Below, in pieces: positions 1-5,163 of a DNA stretch of 5,163 nt. A program made the position numbers and the translations under genes. The stretch is taken from contig JAFARM010000362.1 of assembly GCA_019245455.1 (NCBI GenBank), positions 1 to 5,163 of the forward strand. The letters are read 5' to 3'. The notes below the pieces were generated by a model. The model was given only the letters and a program-made list of their open reading frames with translations, searched no databases and had not been told where the DNA came from. The stretch comes from Sphingomonadaceae bacterium (lineage in GTDB: Bacteria; Pseudomonadota; Alphaproteobacteria; Sphingomonadales; Sphingomonadaceae). Numbering within the stretch: position 1 is the first letter of the stretch; every line of letters starts with the position of its first letter.

Positions 1-1156
1 CGGTGAACAGGCTCGACAGCGCCATCGAGGCGAGGCCCGCCGCCGCCGTCAGGGTGATCGTCGGGAAGAAATTCGCCCACGCCGCGCCGATCCGCGCGTT
101 GGCGGCACGCAGCGTATATTCCGCCTGCACGACGTCGGGCCGGCGGAGCAGGATGCGGCTGTCGATCCCCGCGGGGACCGGCGCCACCGCATCGCCGACC
201 TTCCCGATCGCCTCCGGCAGGTCGGCATCGGCGATGTCGGCCCCGACGAGCAGGCGCAGCGCGTTGCCGTCCTGCGCGACGAGCGTCGCCGCGTTCGCCC
301 GGTCGGCGCGCGCGGTGTAGAGCGTGTTCTCGGCCTGGCGCAGGTCGGTGCGCGGGGCGATGCCGCCGGTCAGGCGGGCGCGGGTCAGGTCGACGGTCTG
401 CTGCGCGCTCTTCTCGGTGTCGGCGGCGATGGCGAGCAGGCTCTTGTCGGCGGCGAGCGTCAACCAGGCGTTGGCGACATCGGCGACGAGCGTCAGCCGG
501 GTGGCGCGCGCGGCGGCCGCGGTCGCCAGATACTGCTGGAACTGGGCGCGGGCGAGGCTGTGCAGCTTGCCGAACAGATCGAGTTCGAAGCTGGTGACGG
601 CGAGCTGCGTCTGGAAAACCTGACGGGTGCCCGAGCTGATCGTGCTGCCGCCGCCGCTGCCGGTCGTGCCCGTGCCGGTCGTGCCGGTGCCGGTCGTGCC
701 GCCAACGCCGCCCGTGCCCGCCCCACCCGTCCCACCTGTCCCGGTCCCACCTGTGCCCGTCCCACCGGTGCCCGTCGTTCCCGCGACGCCGCCGGCCGCG
801 TTGTTCCCCGTGCTCGTCAGTCCGCCGGTGCGCGTGTAGCGGGCGACGGCGTCGAGCGTCGGCAGCAGCTGCGCGCGCTGGACGCGGTACAGCGCGCGGG
901 CGGATTCGATGTTGGCGGCGGCGGCGGCGAGGTCCTGGTTGGTGATCAGCGCCTGGGCGATGACGCGCTGCAGACGCGGGTCGCGGAACGCCTGCCGCCA
1001 GTCGAGCGAGGGCAGCGCCGCCTCGCTCTGACGCAGGTAGGCGTCGCCGACCGGCCAGCTTGGCGGAACCTGCGGATCGGGCCGGGTATAGTGCGGGTCG
1101 AGGCTGCACGCGGCGAGCGCGGCGGTGGCGGCGAGAAGGGGCGCGCGGCGGATCAT
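1..1156 (-). CDS. Efflux outer-membrane factor lipoprotein, NodT/OprM-type, partial, 3' end off window
   Basis: This is the outer-membrane channel of the pump. The first 385 residues are visible and the frame stays open to the left edge; the family is usually about 460-500 residues. The N-terminus MIRRAPLLAATAALAAC is a lipoprotein signal peptide with lipobox LAAC and Cys17. Ser at +2 is compatible with outer-membrane sorting. Family motifs follow in order: LDWRQAFRDPRLQRVIAQAL (about 51-70), an alpha-helical stretch, QLLPTLDAVARYTR (about 95-109), SFELDLFGKLHSLARAQ (189-205), DVANAWLTLAADKSLLAIAA (226-245), RRPDVVQAEYTLRAANARIG (338-357) and FFPTITLTAAAGLASMALSS (363-382), where a second beta segment is expected. 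Residues about 126-171 are a Gly/Thr-rich insertion between the first two predicted beta-strands. The start overlaps the RND stop by 4 bases and has a GGGAG ribosome-binding site 7 bases upstream. The lack of an in-window stop reflects the window edge, not damage. Confidence 0.95.
   Translation of the reverse strand, partial: MIRRAPLLAATAALAACSLDPHYTRPDPQVPPSWPVGDAYLRQSEAALPSLDWRQAFRDPRLQRVIAQALITNQDLAAAAANIESARALYRVQRAQLLPTLDAVARYTRTGGLTSTGNNAAGGVAGTTGTGGTGTGGTGTGGTGGAGTGGVGGTTGTGTTGTGTTGSGGGSTISSGTRQVFQTQLAVTSFELDLFGKLHSLARAQFQQYLATAAAARATRLTLVADVANAWLTLAADKSLLAIAADTEKSAQQTVDLTRARLTGGIAPRTDLRQAENTLYTARADRANAATLVAQDGNALRLLVGADIADADLPEAIGKVGDAVAPVPAGIDSRILLRRPDVVQAEYTLRAANARIGAAWANFFPTITLTAAAGLASMALSSLFT
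653..697 (-). repeat. 15-bp in-frame tandem repeat, three units (TTGTG pentapeptide)
   Basis: Residues 154-168 of the outer-membrane factor are TTGTG, TTGTG, TTGSG. The coding-strand units are ACGACCGGCACCGGC, ACGACCGGCACGGGC and ACGACCGGCAGCGGC, differing only at bases 11 and 12 of the unit. This array lies just downstream of the first Gly/Thr array, separated by AGTGGVGG. The very similar copies suggest recent duplication. Confidence 0.82.
722..781 (-). repeat. 15-bp in-frame tandem repeat, about four units (Gly/Thr pentapeptide)
   Basis: Within the outer-membrane factor gene, residues 126-145 read as four pentapeptide units: GTTGT, GGTGT, GGTGT, GGTGG. The two middle units are near-identical 15-bp sequences on the coding strand, GGTGGGACGGGCACA and GGTGGGACCGGGACA. 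The outer two are more degenerate. Because the unit is a multiple of three, gain or loss of copies would change loop length without breaking the frame. Confidence 0.8.
1153..1156 (-). other. ATGA stop/start overlap, RND transporter to outer-membrane factor
   Basis: The transporter's TGA (1155-1153) overlaps the ATG of the outer-membrane factor (1156-1154). This is the same arrangement as the upstream junction, but here a GGGAG site is also present. Confidence 0.8.
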
Positions 1157-4100
1157 GCCGGTGCTCCCGGCGCGGGAAGCTGCGGGGGCGGCGCGGGCGC
1201 GGGGAGCGCCGGCGGGTTGGGGCCGTCGCCCGGCTTGCCGCCGCGCCCCTCCGGCGTCCCCGGCTCCCCGTCCGGTGCATCCTTCTTCCGCCGGCTGAAC
1301 AGGCGGCGCACCAGCACGAAGGCGAGCGGCACGTAGAGAATCGCGAGCGCCGTCGCCGTCAGCATCCCGCCGACGACCGCGGTGCCGATGGCGATGCGGC
1401 TCTGCGCGCCGGCGCCGGTCGAGATGGCGAGCGGGATGACGCCGAAGATGAAGGCGAGGCTGGTCATGATGATCGGCCGCAGGCGCAGGCGCGCCGCCTC
1501 GAGCGCGGCGTCGAGCGGCTTCTTGCCGCCCTGCTCGGCGGCCTCGGCGAACTCGACGATCAAGATCGCGTTCTTCGCCGACAGGCCCATCGTGGTCAGC
1601 AGCCCGACCTGGAAGTAGACATCGTTGGTCAGCCCGCGGAGCGTCACCGCCAGCGTCGCCCCGACGAGGCCGAGCGGGATCACCAGCAGCACCGAGAGGG
1701 GGATCGACCAGCTTTCGTACAGCGCCGCGAGGCACAGGAAGATGACGAGGAGCGACAGCGAATAGAGCAAAGGCGTCTGCCCGCCCGACAGGCGTTCCTG
1801 GTACGACAGCGCGCTCCATTCGACGCCGACGCCTTGCTGCTTGGCGGCGAGGTCGGTCATCGTCTTCATCGCCGCCCCGGTGCTGCCGCCCGGCGCGGGC
1901 TCGCCGGCGATCTCGAACGACGGGTGGGCGTTGTAGCGCTGCAGCGTCGTCGGCGTCCGCTCCCACCGCGTGTGGGCAAAGGTCGAGAACGGCGTCATCG
2001 TGCCCTGGCTGTTGCGCACGTACCAGTTCGACAGGTCCTCGGGCCGCGCGCGGAACGGCGCGTCGCCCTGGACATAGACGCGCTTGACGCGGCCGCGATC
2101 GATGAAGTCGTTGACGTAGAGGCCGCCCCACGCGCCGGCGAGCGTCTGATCGACGTCGGCCTGGGTCAGGCCGAGCGCGCCGACCTGCTCCTGGTCGACG
2201 TCGACGGCGAGCGTCGGCACGTCGTCGAGGCCGTTCAGGCGGACCGCGGTCAGCGACGGATCGGCCTTGGCCGCGGCGACGATGGCGTCGACGCGCTGGC
2301 GGAAGGTGGCGCGGTCGAGATTGCCGGTGTTCTCGACCTCCATGGTGAAGCCGGCCGACTGGCCGAGCCCGCGCACCGGCGGCGGATTCAAGGCGGTGAA
2401 CTGGGCATCGCGTAAGGACGCCAGCTTCTTGTTCGACCGCTGGACGATGGCGGCGGCGTTCTGGCCGTCGCCGGTGCGCTGATCCCACGGCTTGAAGCCG
2501 ATGAAGCCGCGCGCGACGTTCTGCCCGGTGCCGGCGGTGTTCTGGCCGATGACGACGTAGACGATGTCGATCGTCTTCTGCTCGGCGGCGCGGAAATAGC
2601 GCTCGACCTGCTTGGCGATCTCGGTCGCGCGGCCCTGCGTCGCGCCCGATGGCAGGATGAACTGCAGCTGGGCGATGCCCTGGTCCTCGTTCGGCAGGAA
2701 GCCGGTCGGCAGGCGCAGGAAGCCGATGACGAGCACGGCGACGATGACGCCGTAGCCGATCAGGTACAGCAGTGGCCGGGCGATGACGCGCCCGACGGTG
2801 TCGCGGTAGCGGTCGGCGGTGCGGTTGAACCACGCGTTGAAGCGGTCGCCGAGGCGGCCCAGGCGGCCCTTCGGCTTGTCGTGGTCGCGCCGCTTCAAGA
2901 GCGCCGAGGCGAGCGCCGGCGACAGCACCAGCGCGACGGCGACCGACAGGACCATCGAGCTGATGATGGTGATGGCGAACTGGCGGTAGATGACGCCGAC
3001 CGACCCGCCGAAGAAGGCCATCGGCATGAACACCGCCGACAGGACCATGGCGATGCCGATCAGCGCCGTCTGGATTTCGGCCATCGACTTGATCGTCGCG
3101 TCGCGCGGCGAGATGTCGGGTTCCTCCTCGAGCACGCGCTCGACGTTCTCGACGACGACGATGGCGTCGTCGACGAGCAGGCCGATCGCCAGGACGAGGC
3201 CGAACAGGGTCAGCGTGTTGATCGAATAGCCGAAGGCGGCGAGGATGCCGAACGTGCCGAGCAGGACGACGGGCACCGCGATCGCGGGGATCAGCGTCGC
3301 GCGCCAGCTCTGCAGGAAGACGAACATGACGATGACGACCAGCACGATCGCCTCGCCCAGCGTCTTGACCACCTCCTCGACCGACAGCTTGATGAACGCC
3401 GTGCTGTCGAGCGGGAAGGCGTATTTGTAGCCCGGCGGGAACGACTTGGCGGCGTCGGCGACCGCCGCCTTGACCAGTTCGGCGGTCTTCAGCGCGTCCG
3501 ACCCCGGCGCGAGCTGGATCGCCATGCCGACCGCCGGGTGGCCGTTCAGCCGGCCGGTGTTGGTGTAGTTCTCCGCCCCCAGCTCGACGCGGGCGACGTC
3601 GCTCAGGCGGACGAGCGAGCCGTCGGCCTGCGTCTTGACGATGACCCGGCGGAACTGGTCGGCGGTGGTCAGGCGGCTGCGCTCGGTGACGATCGCCGAC
3701 AGCATCTGCGACGGCGGCCCCGGCTGCGCGCCGAGCTGGCCGGCGGCGATCTGCGTGTTCTGCGCCTGGAGCGCGGTGACGATGTCGCCGGGGGTGAGCG
3801 AGAAGCTCGCCAGCTTGAACGGGTCGAGCCAGATGCGCATCGCGTACTGCGAGCCGAACACGGTATAGTCGCCGACGCCCTGGATGCGGCCGATCTGGTC
3901 CTGCAGGTTCGACACCATATAGTCGGCGACGTCGATCGACGTCGTCCTGTCGCTTTCGTCATAGAGCGCGACGACCATCAGGAAGTCGGCGTTCGACTTG
4001 GTGACGGTCAGCCCCTGCGCCTGCACCTGCTGCGGCAGGCGGGGCAGCGCCTGCTGCACCTTGTTCTGTACCTGGACCTGGGCGATGTCGGGGTTGGTCC

Positions 4101-4392
4101 CCTTGGTGAAGGTGACGGTCAGCGTCAGCGCGCCGGCCGAATTCGACGTCGCCTGGAAGTAGATCAGCCCGTCGATGCCGGTCAGCTGCTGCTCGATGAC
4201 CTGCGTCACCGACGATTCGAGCGTCTCGGCCGACGCGCCGGGGTAGGTCGCGCGGATGTTGACCGCCGGCGGGGCGATGTCGGGATACTGCTCGATCGGC
4301 AGCGACAGGACGCCGCCGATGCCCGCCAGCATGACGATGATCGCCAGGACCCAGGCGAAGATCGGCCGGTCGATGAAGACTTTCGAGATCAT
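1153..4392 (-). CDS. Efflux RND transporter permease subunit, HAE1 family (AcrB/MexB-type), complete
   Basis: This is the proton-driven inner-membrane pump of the tripartite system, 1079 residues against 1049 in AcrB. The N-terminus MISKVFIDRPIFAWVLAI is the standard HAE1 start, which fixes the ATG at 4392. Topology reads as TM1 (about 10-28), a large periplasmic porter/docking loop, TM2-7 (about 341-560), a second large loop, and TM8-12 (about 872-1031). The proton-relay residues are present: D408 and D409 in VDDAIVVVENVER (TM4), K940 in GLSAKNAILIVEF (TM10), and R970 and T977 in RLRPIIMTSLAF (TM11). Binding-pocket positions F137 and F179 match AcrB F136 and F178. The predicted switch loop (about 615-625) lacks AcrB's F615 and F617. 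A Pro/Gly-rich tail follows residue 1035. No clear Shine-Dalgarno sequence precedes the start, so the 4-base overlap with the adaptor gene probably drives initiation. Drug-type export is a family inference; the actual substrate is not visible. Confidence 0.98.
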   Translation of the reverse strand: MISKVFIDRPIFAWVLAIIVMLAGIGGVLSLPIEQYPDIAPPAVNIRATYPGASAETLESSVTQVIEQQLTGIDGLIYFQATSNSAGALTLTVTFTKGTNPDIAQVQVQNKVQQALPRLPQQVQAQGLTVTKSNADFLMVVALYDESDRTTSIDVADYMVSNLQDQIGRIQGVGDYTVFGSQYAMRIWLDPFKLASFSLTPGDIVTALQAQNTQIAAGQLGAQPGPPSQMLSAIVTERSRLTTADQFRRVIVKTQADGSLVRLSDVARVELGAENYTNTGRLNGHPAVGMAIQLAPGSDALKTAELVKAAVADAAKSFPPGYKYAFPLDSTAFIKLSVEEVVKTLGEAIVLVVIVMFVFLQSWRATLIPAIAVPVVLLGTFGILAAFGYSINTLTLFGLVLAIGLLVDDAIVVVENVERVLEEEPDISPRDATIKSMAEIQTALIGIAMVLSAVFMPMAFFGGSVGVIYRQFAITIISSMVLSVAVALVLSPALASALLKRRDHDKPKGRLGRLGDRFNAWFNRTADRYRDTVGRVIARPLLYLIGYGVIVAVLVIGFLRLPTGFLPNEDQGIAQLQFILPSGATQGRATEIAKQVERYFRAAEQKTIDIVYVVIGQNTAGTGQNVARGFIGFKPWDQRTGDGQNAAAIVQRSNKKLASLRDAQFTALNPPPVRGLGQSAGFTMEVENTGNLDRATFRQRVDAIVAAAKADPSLTAVRLNGLDDVPTLAVDVDQEQVGALGLTQADVDQTLAGAWGGLYVNDFIDRGRVKRVYVQGDAPFRARPEDLSNWYVRNSQGTMTPFSTFAHTRWERTPTTLQRYNAHPSFEIAGEPAPGGSTGAAMKTMTDLAAKQQGVGVEWSALSYQERLSGGQTPLLYSLSLLVIFLCLAALYESWSIPLSVLLVIPLGLVGATLAVTLRGLTNDVYFQVGLLTTMGLSAKNAILIVEFAEAAEQGGKKPLDAALEAARLRLRPIIMTSLAFIFGVIPLAISTGAGAQSRIAIGTAVVGGMLTATALAILYVPLAFVLVRRLFSRRKKDAPDGEPGTPEGRGGKPGDGPNPPALPAPAPPPQLPAPGAPA
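1156..1290 (-). other. Pro/Gly-rich C-terminal cytoplasmic tail of the RND transporter
   Basis: After TM12 and the basic stop-transfer stretch (VRRLFSRRKK), residues 1035-1079 become rich in Pro, Gly and Ala. Examples are DGEPGTPEGRGGKPGDG and PALPAPAPPPQLPAPGAPA. AcrB ends about 20 residues after the equivalent basic stretch, so this tail is longer and of different composition. It should be cytoplasmic and disordered. Its DNA also carries the ribosome-binding site of the next gene. Confidence 0.75.
1164..1168 (-). promoter_or_regulatory. Ribosome-binding site of the outer-membrane factor gene
   Basis: The coding strand reads GGGAG, then a 7-base spacer (CACCGGC), then the ATG at 1156. This good Shine-Dalgarno match lies inside the last codons of the RND gene. 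Together with the lipoprotein signal peptide that follows, it supports the chosen start. Confidence 0.7.
4389..4392 (-). other. ATGA stop/start overlap, adaptor to RND transporter
   Basis: The TGA of the adaptor (4391-4389) and the ATG of the transporter (4392-4390) share bases. The upstream 20 bases (GCGGCGGCGCGCCTCGCTAG) contain no clear Shine-Dalgarno core. Reinitiation by ribosomes finishing the adaptor is the likely route, which is an inference. Confidence 0.8.
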
Positions 4393-5163
4393 CTAGCGAG
4401 GCGCGCCGCCGCTGCCGCCAGTGGCCCGGTGCTGCCGTTGCCGCTACTGCTGCTGTCGCTCGTGCCGCCGCTTGGGCTCTGCCGCGATCCCGCCGGCACC
4501 GGATGCACCGGTTGGCCCGGCTTGACCTTGTTGGCGCCCTCGACGACGACCTCGTCGCCGGCCTTCAGGCCCTTCGTCACCAGCCAGCGGTCGCCGACGG
4601 TGCGGTCGACGACGACGTCGCGGCTGGCGACGGTGAAGCCGGTGCGCGGCGGCGGCTTGGCCCCGTGCCGGCCGCTGTGGCCACTGCCCGGCGCGCCGCC
4701 GCTGTCACTGCCGCTGCTCCCCCCGCCGCCGCTCCCGGCGCTGCTGCTGCCGCCGCCCGTCTTCGCCGCGTTCTCCGCCTCGGGCGTGCCGTCGCGGACG
4801 ATGACCAGCGCCGTCGCATTGCCGCGCGGATCGCGGGCGATGCCCGCCTGGGGCGCGAGGATCGCGTTCTCGACCGTCTGCTGGCTCAGCCGGGCGCGGA
4901 CGAACATTCCCGGCAGCAGCACGCCGTGCGGGTTGGGGAAGCGCGCGCGCAGCGTCACCGTGCCGGTGTTCGGGTCGACCATCGCCTCGGCGAACTCGAC
5001 GCGGCCGACCGCGCCATAGTCGCTGCCGTCGGCGAGCTGGAGCGTCACGGTCGCCGACGACGCCTGTCGCCCGCCGCTCGACAGCGCGCGACGCAGGGCG
5101 AGCAGGTCAGCCGACGACTGCTGGATGTCGACGAAGATCGGGTCCAGTCGCTGGATCGTCGTC
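4389..5163 (-). CDS. RND efflux periplasmic adaptor subunit (AcrA/MexA-type membrane fusion protein), partial, 5' end off window
   Basis: This is the C-terminal 257 residues of the periplasmic adaptor that links an RND pump to its outer-membrane channel. The frame is open to the right edge, so the N-terminus (signal peptide, lipoyl and hairpin regions) is missing. The first visible residues, TTIQRLDPIFVDIQQSS, match the AcrA stretch ATVQQLDPIYVDVTQSS at the start of the beta-barrel domain. Further family landmarks are VDPNTGTVTLRARFPNP, LLPGMFVRARL, ILAPQAGIARDPRGNA and, near the end, VGDRWLVTKGLKAGDEVVVEG, which matches the AcrA membrane-proximal domain. Two departures from AcrA are clear: about 47 Gly/Ser-rich residues are inserted before TVASRDVVVDR (4638-4778), and the C-terminus is a Ser/Gly-rich tail. 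The stop overlaps the start of the RND gene by 4 bases. An in-frame GTG at 5048 lies inside the conserved barrel and is not the start. Family assignment is firm; the substrate is unknown. Confidence 0.96.
   Translation of the reverse strand, partial: TTIQRLDPIFVDIQQSSADLLALRRALSSGGRQASSATVTLQLADGSDYGAVGRVEFAEAMVDPNTGTVTLRARFPNPHGVLLPGMFVRARLSQQTVENAILAPQAGIARDPRGNATALVIVRDGTPEAENAAKTGGGSSSAGSGGGGSSGSDSGGAPGSGHSGRHGAKPPPRTGFTVASRDVVVDRTVGDRWLVTKGLKAGDEVVVEGANKVKPGQPVHPVPAGSRQSPSGGTSDSSSSGNGSTGPLAAAAARLAR
4638..4778 (-). other. Gly/Ser-rich low-complexity insertion in the adaptor's membrane-proximal domain
   Basis: About 47 residues between LVIVRDGTPE and FTVASRDVVVDR are mostly Gly and Ser, with runs such as GGGSSSAGSGGGGSSGSDSG, then a basic, His- and Pro-containing end (HSGRHGAKPPPRTG). 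AcrA passes this point with a short turn between two strands (LVVGADDKVETRPI). The segment is therefore best read as a disordered loop. The flanking conserved motifs stay in frame, so it is an insertion and not a frameshift. Confidence 0.8.

Noticed and set aside
1..1156. The possibility that the outer-membrane factor is a pseudogene, since no stop is present.
   Set aside because: Translation from 1156 stays open and carries family motifs in the right order to the window edge; it is cut by the window only.
560..1336. A 258-codon plus-strand frame and the overlapping Pro/Val-rich frame at 627-839.
   Set aside because: Both are mirror images of the outer-membrane factor gene. The Pro/Val repeat is simply the reverse complement of the Gly/Thr repeats.
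1060..2415. A 451-codon open frame on the plus strand.
   Set aside because: Antisense to the transporter, rich in Arg/Gly/Asp, no recognisable family; the opposite strand encodes clear conserved motifs throughout.
4577..4819. Short minus-strand frames at 4577-4819, 3669-3962 and 493-765.
   Set aside because: They are out-of-frame readings of the three real genes, composed mostly of Arg, Ala and Ser.
2881..5019. A 712-codon open frame on the plus strand.
   Set aside because: It lies antisense to the transporter and adaptor, is dominated by Arg, Asp, His and Gln with no recognisable domain, and is the usual by-product of strong third-position G/C bias.
5046..5048. GTG at 5048 as the start of the adaptor gene.
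   Set aside because: The frame continues upstream to the edge with the conserved LDPIFVDIQQSS motif, so the GTG is an internal valine codon.
1..5163. A new or undescribed system, mobile element, CRISPR array, RNA gene or attachment site.
   Set aside because: The three genes fill the window with no gaps, and no terminal inverted repeats, spaced repeats or tRNA/rRNA-like sequence were seen. The locus is a standard RND efflux operon with unusual low-complexity additions.

Overview
The window holds three consecutive genes, all on the minus strand, for one tripartite RND-type efflux pump. Reading in the direction of transcription (right to left) they are: the C-terminal part of an AcrA/MexA-type periplasmic adaptor (4389-5163, 5' end outside the window); a complete AcrB/MexB-type HAE1 inner-membrane RND transporter of 1079 residues (1153-4392); and the first 385 residues of a NodT/OprM-type outer-membrane factor lipoprotein (1-1156, 3' end outside the window). 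Both gene junctions are 4-base ATGA overlaps, so this is a tightly packed, probably translationally coupled operon. No stretch lacks a gene. The promoter, any regulator and any terminator lie outside the window.

The sequence is very G+C rich by eye, with C or G in most third codon positions and long spurious open frames on the opposite strand. The proteins are Gram-negative envelope proteins. A high-GC proteobacterium is certain in practice. An alphaproteobacterium such as a sphingomonad fits the protein style, but that is an impression and not a demonstrated assignment.

In the expected machine, the RND trimer takes up substrates from the periplasm and outer leaflet of the inner membrane using the proton gradient. 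The adaptor bridges it to the outer-membrane channel, and substrates leave the cell. The transporter keeps all proton-relay residues (D408, D409, K940, R970, T977), so it looks functional. The substrate cannot be read from the sequence; multidrug, solvent or biocide efflux is the family expectation.

The architecture is ordinary, and I see no new system. The unusual part is low-complexity sequence added to all three components: a Gly/Thr-rich insertion with 15-bp tandem repeats in a predicted surface loop of the outer-membrane factor, a Gly/Ser-rich insertion in the membrane-proximal domain of the adaptor, and a Pro-rich C-terminal tail on the transporter. The transporter's predicted switch loop also lacks two phenylalanines found in AcrB.
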